From positions 168,640,001-168,704,000 of the forward strand of contig JBITNC010000001.1 of assembly GCA_050084985.1 (NCBI GenBank): a DNA stretch of 64,000 nt, in the 5' to 3' direction. The notes under the pieces were generated by a model that was not told where the DNA came from, did no database searches, and saw only the letters and a list, made by a program, of their open reading frames with translations. Shown in pieces: positions 45,575-56,689 of the stretch; position 1 is the first letter of the stretch, and each line of letters opens with the position of its first letter. A program made the translations under genes and the position numbers. This DNA is from Nageia nagi (lineage: Eukaryota; Pinophyta).

Positions 45575-46230
45575 TCAATTCTATAATAGATGTTATAAAA
45601 GACTCTAAAATCGATGTTATAGTAGACATCAAATCCATTAATATCGTGTTCTATATAAGACTCTACATGCAATGCTATATTAGATGTTAAAGGATGCAAG
45701 TAATGATGCTATAAGAGACTCTATATGAGATGGAAAAGGATGTCACTAATGAATCTATAAGATATGCTATAGGGGATGGAAAAACATGCCACGATGTTAT
45801 AAGAAACTCTATATACGATGGAAAAGGATGCCAGTAAAGACTCTATACGATATTCTACATGAGATGATAAATGATGCTAATAATGATGGTATAATAGATG
45901 CTATATTATATGAAATACTAGACACTATTTCAATTACTAAATGGGATGCTAGTAATTATGGTAGAAAGGATGTCATATGTGATGCCATATTATACACAAA
46001 ATGATGCCCTAAAGGACTCTATATGATACACGCAACGATGTTATAGGAGACTATATATGAAATGTAAAATTGGACTTTAAGAGATGCAAGTAAGGACATA
46101 ATAAATGAATCTATAATAAATGCTAAATGGTGCCATATGATATGCCAAAAGGACACTATATGGATCATTATGGGTGATACTCAAATTAATGCCTACTATA
46201 ACATGTCAATTAACATCAAATATAGCATCA
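45575..46230. repeat. Satellite-like degenerate repeat
   Basis: Recurring unit of roughly 45-50 bp of the form GATGYTATAAGAGACTCTAT, then ATGAGATGGAAAAGGATGCC, then AGTAAT. Clear occurrences start near 45,588, 45,707, 45,793 and 45,880. More diverged units run to about 46,170. It contains a higher density of CG (ACGATG) than its surroundings. It may be a tandem array within an LTR element leader. Confidence 0.7.
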
Positions 46231-46725
46231 ATTTATGATGAAAAAATTTTGAAAAAAAATACAAAGGGAAATGATGCCCTCTTCAATGCTAGTTCCCTTT
46301 GTAGTAGTAGTGTTACTCAACCTCAATGAACGTCCAAGATGACTCTCATTTTTAAAATCAAGTGTCAATAGGCTCAACATTTAGCAATAAAGATCTAGAA
46401 TCTTTAGTTATGGTTCCCAAAATCACTAACATTGCACTTCCTAGTGCCCCAAAAATCTATTTAGAGTCTTCAAATACTAATATATGATGTATAAGACCTC
46501 AATGAATTCCTTCAAGAGCTTAAAGATTGGATCTTGATATTATAATTTTCTTGAGATTCTTCAAACCCATTAAAATTACTCTAAAATTGTCTTCTTGATT
46601 TACTTTAGCTAGATCTCAATCTTCTTAATCATTGGAAATCTCATAATTATATTTTAATACCACTAAAAATACTATGAAATCCTCTAACCCTCAGCTTCCA
46701 ATTTTCTACCCAATAGGTTGGTAAA

Positions 46726-46743
46726 ATATTCACTCTGATACCA
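46726..46743 (-). other. Primer-binding site of E5-type element
   Basis: On the minus strand TGGTATCAGAGTGAATAT, a near-perfect start of the initiator-Met tRNA type plant PBS. It lies directly downstream of the LTR 48,262-46,746 in minus orientation. Confidence 0.7.
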
Positions 46744-46745
46744 CT

Positions 46746-48262
46746 AAAATATTTCAAACTAGGACTAATCTGTAATCGTACCAAAGGGGCTCACAAAAAT
46801 AATTAAAATTCAACAAAAATTCTAATAAATCATTTATGAACTAAAATCACCCAAAATTCCCTATCCAAGCATTGAAAATGTGAATGTTTAGCCTTGAGGG
46901 GAAAAAATAACAAATAAGAAACCCAATGTCTAGGTCAAGGATGACTCAATGTCCAACCTTAAGTCCATAAATTTAGTAATTAAGCATCCACAAACTCAAC
47001 AACTATCCAAAGTAATATCTCAACTAAAATTATCCAACAAGTAGAAATTAAGTGTAAAACTTGATAATTTATCCTTAATCATGCAACATCTAGGCTATTA
47101 TGGTAAATCTCACAAAATAACATAAAATAATGAGCCACAAAATGTAATTCAAATGATATTGCAATGGAGAATTAAATTACATGCCTCTAATCCAAAGTAA
47201 TGATACCCTACATGGAGATCATATTGAATATTGAAAATTTAAAGGAAAGAACTAGAGCTATCCCACAATAGCAATGAGGCTTGGACCAAGGCTTCCTCCT
47301 CTTCAATTGTGGCTAAGATACCAAGGTCCCTCTAGAAATGTTAGATAATTCAAGGTAATACAAGTGCCCTTGGATAGTTAGTTGGTCCTTTGATATGTGC
47401 TAACCCTCAAAGTAGCGATATGTATAACCTTAAGAATTCACCAGATATTAGCACCTACCTTATGGGTTTTTTTCCATAAGAGGAAAAGGATGGAGTCAAA
47501 TTCCATAACCTAAAGAGAAGAAAATTAATACAAATAAGCTTATCTTCAAATGAGCTCTTATTTTAATTTTATAGACTCCAAATGACCTTCATGTATTTTT
47601 TTCCACCTATAGATATTTCCATATTATCTTGGGATCATCATAATTGTCTTTGATGGTTGGGATTTTCTCTTGGACTGATATGTTGCATTATATGTATCTT
47701 GGAATCCATGAAATCACATTTGATGGTGTTAATTTTCTCTCAAGATGCCACACCTTCCTATAGGATTCTTATATTCCTTAGGCTCAGTGTCTCCCTCTTA
47801 AAATCCTTATTCTTTGCCCCTAGTGATTCGTCCAACTTAGGGGGAATAAGTATTACATTAATAGGTATCTAAGTACCTTGAGATGCTAAATTGTAAATCA
47901 TCAAGGCCCAAATATATAACACCTTACTAAATAAGACTAATGTTATATTTACAATTATTATTTTCCTTAGTATTAAAATTACAACAATATTTTGGCATCC
48001 TTAAGTGGCTCATCTAAATTATAAATATTTTCTAATAAAATCATAAATAATGACTCATAGAGTCCAACATCCCATGTTTGAGAGTCTCCAAATGGGATAA
48101 AACATAGAAAAATCCCATAATTAATTATAAAATTACCAAAATATTCCAAATTACTCTAAAACTACTAAAATAATCCTAAATTACTTAATGAGCATAATAA
48201 GGGTGCATGTATCACTTCCTTGTGTTGGAGTGAGTGAGATGCTAAAATTTGGAAATATTACA
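46746..48262 (-). repeat. LTR of E5 (left copy), about 1.5 kb
   Basis: Minus-strand start TGTAATATTTCC at 48,262. TATA-like TCTATAAAATT near 47,576, about 690 bp into the LTR, the same spacing as in E4. The first 1.0 kb (to about 47,259) aligns with the second copy at 51,267-50,270; the remaining part to the PBS does not. The total length of about 1.5 kb equals the E4 3' LTR. Phrases such as CTTGGGATCATCATAATT occur in both copies. Confidence 0.7.
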
Positions 48263-49690
48263 AATTTGCCCCTTTCAAATTGTTTTTCCCTAAGCAATTC
48301 AAATCTATGAATGCAATAGTTGATATGGAGTCTTCTTGCTTCTTTTCACATTCATATTCATCTTCAATATTCTTTGTGTACTTAAATTCAACAAATTCTA
48401 CCTTGTAAAAATATTTGGTATCATACCATAAGTCAAGGTCTATACATGCTAAAATTTGGTGTGTTATTTTCATCTTTAATATTTGGTAGTTGAAGTAGAT
48501 GTCCCACAAATGATACTTCCATGAGACTCCTAAGATAAAATGGGGCATGTCATTCATAGGATAGACATATAATTCATCTTAAAATGTGTAACCATCCTTT
48601 ATGATCCTAATGTTTTCTACCTTTTCACATAATGTTAGTTGTGCATTTGCATTAACAACTCTAAATCCATCAAATTACCATTTTTGGATTCCTTTCATAC
48701 CATGAAATTATAATCCATGAAATATTATGTTTCCCCATTATCAATCATGATGAGAATTCTTTCTCCAACTTCTTCCCCCAACATCTCCTGCCCATATTTT
48801 CCTTTATCCTAATGTATGAAATTATATGTGATAAGTTGCATCGATACTCACAATGGTGACTTAGTTCCTATGCTTCTTTACATTTATTAGTGAGATACCT
48901 AATTCTCATTTCCATTTATGTAATGGTCTCCTCCATGGGTATTTTATAATTAATAATATATAAATAATTGATTTTTAGATTTTAAAATGTATGTGCCACC
49001 TGTTTAAGCTCATTATATGAAAGGGCTTGCTTATTTTATCTTGATTTCTCAATAAGTCCTTGGGATCATTCAATTGTGCTAGGATTTTAGTGTGACTAAA
49101 ATAATTTCTCTCCATTATTATTATAAGTACTAATTTCTTCCCCACTATTATAAAATTCCTTTTTCGATTCAGGTTTGGGATGGTTATCCTTAAGTAGATC
49201 TATTTTCCCAATTAAACTTAGGAATGATTCGAAGGGTACCATCTTCTTGTAGTTTTTTTATTTTTAATTGTAATCTAGTAGAAGCTTATCTAACATATTA
49301 GTTTCCTCATATTTTCTAGATGTAGTGTCTTCATTTTATAGTTCTTGATCTATTTTAGCTAGTAATTGACTAAAAAGTTGAACATCATATCCATATTTTA
49401 TCCTACCATCCCTTTTTTTCCAAAATGCTAAAACATATGCTTTAAAATTGTATGAACACACCTAGTAAAAAATGAAAATGACCTTCCAAATGTGTCAATG
49501 TCCTCCTTTGAGGGTAGATGAATATCCTTAAGGCCATAAAATTACATACACAACCCTCTCTAAGTGATATAATCCTCACAAGCTAGTTTAAAGTTTTGAA
49601 ATTTTGAATGAGCTCTTCTCCTTCCTACAATTTCAAAATGATGTGTATTTTCTCTCCAAGTTTGTGTTCTTTTCTTCTCCCACTTCAATG
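48263..49690 (-). pseudogene. E5 gag and protease relic (Ty3/gypsy)
   Basis: The protease region (retropepsin) reads MIDNGET near 48,750 (DTG/DSG-like, here DNG), then FRVVNANAQLTLCEKVENIR, DELYVYPMNDMPHFILGVSW and FNYQILKMKITHQ, ending with an acidic tail. This matches the NGxxLxC...YPLxxxxxILGxxWL end of gypsy protease. The last codons overlap a purine-rich AATTTGAAAGGGGCAAATT tract, probably the polypurine tract, just before LTR position 48,262. Upstream (49,690-48,900) decayed gag-like text includes KYGYDVQLFSQLLAKIDQE and MVPFESFLSLIGKIDLLK. RT and integrase are absent, so pol has been deleted or was never present. Confidence 0.6.
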
Positions 49691-49707
49691 TCTCTTATAT
49701 ATAATCC

Positions 49708-50150
49708 TTTACAATTTTAAAATTGATTCTTCCCTCCAAATTTCTAATCGACTTATTCCTCTAATTTTTTAATTTGTTTTTAAAATTACAATACTCCAAA
49801 TAAAATATTTTATTTTTCTTAATTAATTCTAGAAAATTTAAAATTAATCCTCAAAAATTCCTAAAATTAAAATACCCCAAATTTAATTACTCAAACCTTA
49901 AATTTGGATCTCCCAAGGGTGGACGAATTTACAATTTTAAAATTGATTTTTTCCCTCCAAATTTCCAATCAACTTATTCCTCTAATTTTTTAATTTGTTT
50001 TTTAAATTAGAATACTTGAAATAAAATATTTTATTTTTCTTACTTAAGTCTAAAAAATTTAAAATTAATTCTCCAAAATTCCTAAAATTAAAATACCCCA
50101 AACTATATTGCTCAAACCTGAAATTTGGCTCTCACAAGGGTAGAAGAATT
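49708..50150. repeat. Tandem duplication, two units of about 220 bp
   Basis: Unit 1 starts TTTACAATTTTAAAATTGAT at 49,709; unit 2 starts at 49,929 with the same words. Both contain CCTCCAAATTTC, AAATAAAATATTTTATTTTT and AAAATTAAAATACCCCAAA. Each ends with an AAGGGTRGAxGAATT phrase. It lies inside E5 between the gag relic and the right LTR. Confidence 0.9.
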
Positions 50151-50269
50151 TATCCAAGAGCCCTAGTTGAGTGGTAAATGCTAAAAGTAACCTCCAAGGC
50201 CCCCACCACATATTTATTCTCCTTGACACTTTTTTGAGTGCCATAAATACTCAAAGAAAAGCACCAAGT

Positions 50270-51267
50270 ATGTCCCATTATAGTGGTAAAAATTGTAGCA
50301 AGGCTTCCTCCTAAACCATGATTGATACATCAAGGTCCCCCTAGAAGTGTTAGATAATCCAAGGTAATTCCAACACCCTTGGATAGGTATTTGTTCATTT
50401 GAGGTACATTAACCCTCAAAGTATCAATTTGTATAGCACTAAGACTTTACCAGATCTCAACACCTCCCTTGTGGCCAGTTTTCATCTGCAAGAGGTAAAG
50501 GATGGAGTCAACTCTCATAACCTATAGAGAAGAGAATTAATCCAAACAAGCCTAATTTAAAATGAGATCTTATCTTCCTTTTATATACTTTAAATGGCCT
50601 TCATATCCTACATACACCTTTAGATGTTTCTATGTTATCTTGGGATCACCATAATTACCTTTAATGGTTGGGATTTTCTCTTAGACTAAGATGTTGTATT
50701 ATGTGTATCTTGGGATATATGAAATCATATACAATGGTTCCCATTTACTCTTCAAGATACCATGCCTCCCTCTTGTAATATTATATGCCTTGGGATCAGT
50801 GTATCCCTCTTGGAATCCTCATGCTCTACCCATAGTGATGTCTCTAACTTAGGAGGAAGTAGTAAACATTGAGAAGCATCCAAGTGCCTCGAGATGCTAA
50901 ATTACAACTCATAAAGGTCCATATATGTAACACCTCACTAAATGAGACAAATATTGCATCTACAATTATTATTTGCCTTGGTATTACAATTACAACAATA
51001 TTTCAGCATCCTTAAGTGGCCCATATAAATTACAAATATTTGCTAATAAAATAACAAATAATAACTCAAAGAATCCAACGTCCCATGTTGGAGAGCCTCC
51101 AAATGGGATAAAACATAAAAAAACATTCCATAATTAATGTTTAAATTACCAAAAATTATTCTAAAATAACTAAAATAATCCTAAATAACTTAAAGAGGAC
51201 AATGAGGGTGGACATACCACTTCCTTGTGCTACAGTGAGTGAGATGCCAACATTTAAGAATATTATA
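50270..51267 (-). repeat. LTR of E5 (right copy), about 1.0 kb aligned
   Basis: Direct repeat of 47,259-48,262. Start TATAATATTC (from TGTAATATT) at 51,267; TATA box GTATATAAAAGG near 50,595; shared words TTGGGATTTTCTCTTRGACT, CCAACRTCCCATGTT and GGAGAGYCTCCAAATGGGAT. No clear PBS follows at 50,2xx, so the inner part is rearranged. Confidence 0.75.
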
Positions 51268-52090
51268 GAAACTATATTCAATATAGGGTTTACCTTAAGT
51301 TTCTCCCCTTGTTCAACATCTTCAAGTTGGTTAACCTCTTCTTTTATCTTCATAAGACAACTCTCCATGTTTTACTTTATCAAAAAACTTATATTTAGTT
51401 CCTTTTCACATGAAAGGGTGTTTACTACTACCCCTCCAAGGGTGTTTACTGCTACCCCTCTAATGAGGTAGATTTTTACTTAACTCTTATGATCAAAATT
51501 TATTCTACAATCTAAGTCTCCATAACATCATTATGATTATCCCTAATATTTGTAGGCAACATGCTCAACAATGAAAAATGTCTACGTGTTGATTTTGTAA
51601 TATCATCTACAAGAAAGCATGAAATTAGCATTTATAAAAATTAATTTGTATCATAAATAAATACTTTTTCTCTTACTAGACACATATTTGAATGGAATTT
51701 GTGTTGATTTGGTTCGACCATATTTTTTTAATCTTGAAAATTCATATTGTGCATGTTCTTGGGCATCAACATTTAGATTAATTGATTGTGTATCTCAAGA
51801 TAAATCCTTCCTTTCATATAGAGGATTGAGTTAACTCTTTTTTTATTTGTAAATACTTCTCAATAGCATTAGAGTCAAGTGGAAAACAAAATTTGGGCTA
51901 GCAATCTCTTAAGTCATCAACAATATTTGTAAACCATATCCCACTTGTAGTAGTATCTAGAGGGTTCTCTATCAAAAACTTTAGCCAACCCACACTATCA
52001 TCAACCTTTTTTTCATCTAGATTAAGGTTTAACCTAATTTTATTAACTTTGAGAGCTATTTTCATGAGGTGATATTGTATTTCTAGGAAA
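51268..52090. other. Spacer between E5 and the transposase relic
   Basis: An imperfect short duplication at 51,410-51,460 repeats GGGTGTTTACTRCTACCCCTC twice. The minus-strand frame at 52,104-51,898 (KVNKIRLNLNLDEKKVDDS) may be the C-terminal tail of the transposase ORF. Otherwise unassigned. Confidence 0.4.
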
Positions 52091-52094
52091 TTGA

Positions 52095-52190
52095 GATGTA
52101 TCAAGTGTATATATCATTGTATTGCTAGCATAATGAATTGTATTAGGTGCAAGTGTCATTGTATTGCTAGGGAAATGAGTTTTATCAACA
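52095..52190. repeat. Short tandem repeat near transposase C-terminus
   Basis: Two units of about 48 bp, each containing TCATTGTATTGCTAG and a TGTATYARGTG phrase. It follows the SWIM motif in the minus-strand reading. Confidence 0.6.
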
Positions 52191-52620
52191 AACAAGTTTA
52201 TGATTTTTAAAACATGCTTGCATGTATTACCTCAAAAGGCCCATTGGAAATTATGTGTAAAACTCTTCATCATGTTGGGTAACAAAATATTAGTTTGATG
52301 GATTTGAGTGACTACTCACCTAGTATGAACCAACAATATCTTCATGAGGTACACAATGACAATTAGGTATCATGTGACACTTCTCTAATGAAATTTACAA
52401 ACTCTTCTCCTTCTTATGATTATTTTTAAACCCAATTTGCTTCAATTTATCACTATTTCTAAAATATAGCTCAACGAATTTGATAAGTTTATAAAGTAAC
52501 CAATCCATTCTACCACATTTTTTGCCTTATAACATAAAAACCTAGTTTTCAAGAAATAATTATATAAGTCTATATATGAATTTGTTTCTAGGTTGGAATG
52601 TGGAAAATCCTTGTACATAC

Positions 52621-52704
52621 CTACAGCAAAAATAATAGAATAAAAATCACAAAGATTTGATAATTGAAAAATTAATAAGATAAACATGTTATATATGAAA
52701 TTAC
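52621..52704 (-). other. Candidate intron 2 of the transposase relic, 84 bp
   Basis: Donor GTAATTTC at 52,704 and acceptor TTTGCTGTAG ending at 52,621 (minus). Splicing links WVEGDRIC to MYKDFPHSN, the FPHANxxTN motif of MULE transposases. Confidence 0.65.
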
Positions 52705-53187
52705 AAATTCTATCACCCTCAACCCAATTCTATGTAAAGTAATTTAGAAAAAATTTCTCCCCATGAAAATCAATGTAAAACTTAGATACAATTGCTCTCA
52801 TAGATGCATCATCCTTACAATTATGTTTGAGAACATAAGTCTCCCAACATCTTTACTTGATGCATGCTTGTGCAATTAAACACTCTCTTGGACATACATA
52901 CAATAATAAAAATAAATATTTAAGATGAACACAAAATAAGACTCCAACTTGTTTTGCATATTTTTAAACATTATATAGAAAATAAACCTAACAGCCTAAA
53001 TTTATGCAACAACATCATTAGTCATAAATACTCTCACACACCAACTTGGTTATCATTATTGAAAAACATCATATAAAATTTGTAGTCACTCAACTACATC
53101 ATCAGCTCAATTTTGGTATGTGACAACCCATGCCATAGGTACCCCACTTTCTTGGGCATCAAAGATAAGTAATATGTATAATTGGTA

Positions 53188-53264
53188 CTATAATCAAAAT
53201 AAATATATAAAACTCATCCATGCCCAAAATAATTTTGTAAATTGTAAAGTTTGAAAATACTTAC
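53188..53264 (-). other. Candidate intron 1 of the transposase relic, 77 bp
   Basis: Donor GTAAGT at 53,264-53,259 and acceptor TTATAG at 53,193-53,188 on the minus strand. Splicing keeps frame and restores the conserved YGYQLY...FDA block. This is strong circumstantial evidence for a real intron. Confidence 0.75.
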
Positions 53265-53770
53265 ACCATACATATTTGTACTAAATTTTGAATCCATTGC
53301 CATGATTTTGTTATAGGATAATGACACCATATTATCCAGCATCCATTTTGTTTGAACACCTAACAAATTTTTTGTTTGTATTGGTAGGATTCTTATATAT
53401 GAAATAATTACCCTTCTCATCCTCATACCAAAGTTTAGTACTCATGGAATCATTTTTTATGCTTTTGTACCTTACTCCTCTTAATTTATTGGATATGTTC
53501 ACATCTTTCTTTATTATGCAACTATCTCAAATTATATGTATATTTTGAAAAGCTTCATTCAATAATTTCCCATTATATATGGTATCAACTCCAACAATAA
53601 TTGTTAGTAAGACCTCAATCATTGAAAGAGTCTCTTTGGACATACATGGAGCAAATTTGATACTTCCATTTTTTTCTTGTATCATGTACTCCATGCCAAG
53701 GTTTTCTATCCAATGCAACATGTTCAAATTTATTGTATGTGATGAATGCAACTTCTAGTAAAGTTTTGTA

Positions 53771-54555
53771 TACCTTCATAATAAAATGGCATTGACAACC
53801 CCTTTTCTAAATAAATAACCTCTTTCATTTTGAAGGAGGTGCATTATTTCACTTATCCCTACAGTCGTAAGAAAACTAATAACTAAATATAAAACAAAGA
53901 AATTATATTCATATTATGTGCTAAGAGATAATCATGCATTGTACAAATTAAAAATAAACATGCTTACTTACATTTCATGTATCATTAACTTTGACTTATA
54001 ATTGTCTTCTTGAGAATTTTTTATTTTATTTTTTGCACCAAAACATGCATTTTGCATCAAGATTAGATTATTCACCCTTTTTTAAACCATCTAACTTGCA
54101 TAAAGGAGTTGCTACCATTGAATCTATCAACCATCCCATGCATTGAATTCCCATCCATGTTAAATCATTATGATAAAAAAAAAAAGTAATTTTCCTTGGA
54201 TATATTGGACATGTAGATTCAAAATTTTAGTCCATTTCAATGTCAACACCATTGTGCATCAACTTCTAAATATATTGAATCAACTTATTTTCATAAATTT
54301 TTAACAACACAAACAAGGCTATAATCACTATATTAGTCCTCTTTTCCATATAGTGTCATTATAAATACAACTTTAACTACCAATAGCCAAAGCATTGGCC
54401 CAAAGGTTTCCATTTTAAAATAAGGATGCCCTTAAATTGTTTGATCTCATACATGAAATAATAAATACTTTAAGGAAATACAAAACACATGACAAAAAAG
54501 AAATTTTCTTCTATTTGCTCTTTATGAAAGATTAAACGTAACAAGTCATCATAAT
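53771..54555. other. Unassigned spacer
   Basis: No frame or repeat recognised; AT-rich. An A-run lies at 54,176-54,185. Confidence 0.4.
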
Positions 54556-55795
54556 ATCCTATATGTAGGCATGATGTAAACATAGTTTCATGGATAACAA
54601 TGATCAAAGGATATGAAGAAAATATATTTTTTTAAAAATGCCTAAAACTAACTTTGCAACCTTTGTTAATATTCTTCCATCTTGTGCCATCGTATGAGCT
54701 CTAGAAGAGGAGGGTATGAACATCAATCAAAAAGTATTTTAAAATGATTTTTCATCAAATATTATGATTATGGAATCCTTAATAAATATATATGTAGAAT
54801 ATGCTTGGGAATTATTTGATAAGATGCATGATGTAGACACAATATTATGGAATGCAATTATTGGAATATATGCAATTAATAACTACAACATGCATGCAAA
54901 ATATGCAACAAAATGGGTTTTTGAAAAGGCTCTAAAGACATGTAACTAGATGCAATTGTCAGATGTAAAGCCAAACTCTGACATCTTTACCAACATTATT
55001 TTAGCATGTACCACCATGGTTTTTCAACAAATATTATCATTTTGAATGCCCCCATAGACATGTATGAAAAATGTGGAACAATATAAAAGGCTTAGGAATT
55101 TTCTAACAAGAAGCATGATGCAAACACAGTTTCATGGAATGCAATGATTGTATCATATCCTATTACATTATTTCTAGGATACAACTTTTTCCACCAAATG
55201 TTATGATTATGAAATCCTCAATAAACATGTTTGGGAAGTATTTGAAAATATGTATGATGTAGACACAATATCATGGAATGCAATAATTGGAATATATTCA
55301 ATTTGTCATTACAACATGCATGTAGAATATGCAACAAAATGAGTTTTCTAAAAAGGCTCTATAGTAGATGCAATTTTCAAATGTAAATCCAAACTCTGTT
55401 ACCTTTATCAACATTCTTCCAGCATGTGCCACCATGGTTTTTTAATAAATATTATCATTATTAATGACCCCATATACATGAATGAACTCTTATTGCTTTA
55501 TTCCTAAGATGTATCATTATGCATGTAATAGTTGTAAATGGGTTTTCATATAATGTTGAAAATATCAAAGAATACATAATACCAAGAAATTATTTGATAT
55601 GGTAGCTCCACAATAAGGTATGTACATCTATCAAAGAGTAGTTGAAAGTGGGTTTTCAATGAATGTTGTTATTGTGATTGTCTTGTTAGACATGCATGCA
55701 AAATATCAAAGAAAATAAAAGACCTAGAAATATTTGACAAGATGCATGGTGAAAATTAGAGAAGTTATCAATTTACATGGCATGCACCTTCCACT
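54556..55795 (+). pseudogene. PPR pseudogene fragments G (plus strand), with internal duplication
   Basis: Left to right: HDVNIVSWITMIKGYEEN (54,570), then SLINIYVEYAWELFDKMHD, VDTILWNAIIGIYAIN (54,780-54,880), YATKWVFEKALKT. A second, similar block at 55,187-55,480 reads MYDVDTISWNAIIGIYSI and NVNPNSVTFINILPACATM. Finally GMYIYQRVVESGFSMNVVIV and LLDMHAKYQRK (55,620-55,710) with EIFDKMHGEN-like text to 55,760. Blocks starting at about 54,750 and 55,187 are duplicates. No E or DYW motif is found. Heavily frameshifted. Confidence 0.75.
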
Positions 55796-56640
55796 GCAGC
55801 TAGGACAATTGAAAGGGTTAAGCTTCTGTAACTAAGGGGTTTGAGCTTCTAAATCAATCTACTTTGGTGAGAAAAATGATATTCATTAATATGGGTGATA
55901 ACTTCATTATATATTACACACCAAACATTAGGCATATACATTATACAAAGGGAATCTATACTAAACATTGTGCATATATAGTTTAATTTTTTTTAATCTT
56001 TTTAAAAATAAGTAAACTACGGGAGTATATGAATAACCTTTAGGCATATATGTAACTATATAAAATGAAAATATATTAAGAAATATTGGGCATATATCAT
56101 CCTCAAAAAATAGGCATCAAAAAATGGAAGAGGCTACCCCATAATATATTATTTATATTCATCTATAATGTATTATTTATATACACTAAAAAATTTATGT
56201 TTAATATACACTCGAAATATATTTGAGCAGAACATAGGAATTGGGCAACATGTAGTGGTGCATTTTTGATATACAACCAACATTTGTGGTCAAATTTGGA
56301 TAGGGGATAGCCTTATCCTCATCACATTATTCTATATTTTATTTCTTAACCTTATATCACATCATTTTCATATACATAATGCATTAATCAACATAGTCAT
56401 CAAAGAAATAACATGCTACAAATATTTCAAAAAAATATCTTAACATTTCCTAATTGTTTATAACATTTCCAAAATATTCCTCCATTTCTCTACACCTTGC
56501 ATATCTTCCATTTTCTATTTTTCACACATCCTAATAAGGCTCCTTAGTCCTTTTGAAAAATATCTTCTATGATTTTTCTACTTTTTTTCAATCATCTTTC
56601 TTCACAAACTATGTCCATCAACTCTAAATGAAAATGTAAT
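55796..56640. other. Unassigned AT-rich spacer
   Basis: Repeated GGCATATA and AACATTxxGCATAT words between 55,925 and 56,110, without a fixed period. No coding signal. Confidence 0.4.
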
Positions 56641-56689
56641 GAGATGGTTTATGGAATTAGCTCTTGATTCCATAACTAATTGGGTATAT

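Larger units (their letters stand above)
52191..53770 (-). pseudogene. Mutator-like (MULE) transposase relic with SWIM zinc finger and two introns
   Basis: MULE transposases cut and paste DNA elements. Right to left: WIENLGMEYMIQEKNGSIKF and APCMSKETLSMIEVLL (53,751-53,600), KLWYEDEKGNYFIYKN, GVQTKWMLDNMVSLSYNKIM, AMDSKFSTNMYG with the first catalytic Asp (about 53,270). Removing a candidate intron at 53,264-53,188 restores YGYQLYILLIFDAQESGVP then MAWVVTYQN, a canonical MULE core. Then KFYIDFHGEKFFLNYFT; removal of a second candidate intron (52,704-52,621) joins DRIC to MYKDFPHSNLETNSYI, and LKTRFLCYKAKN follows. The SWIM motif QWAF-GNTCKHVLKIINLF lies at 52,250-52,200. Stops and frameshifts (for example near 53,430 and 53,070) inactivate it. 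It could be an old MULE or a host FAR1-like derivative. No terminal repeats were identified. Confidence 0.78.
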
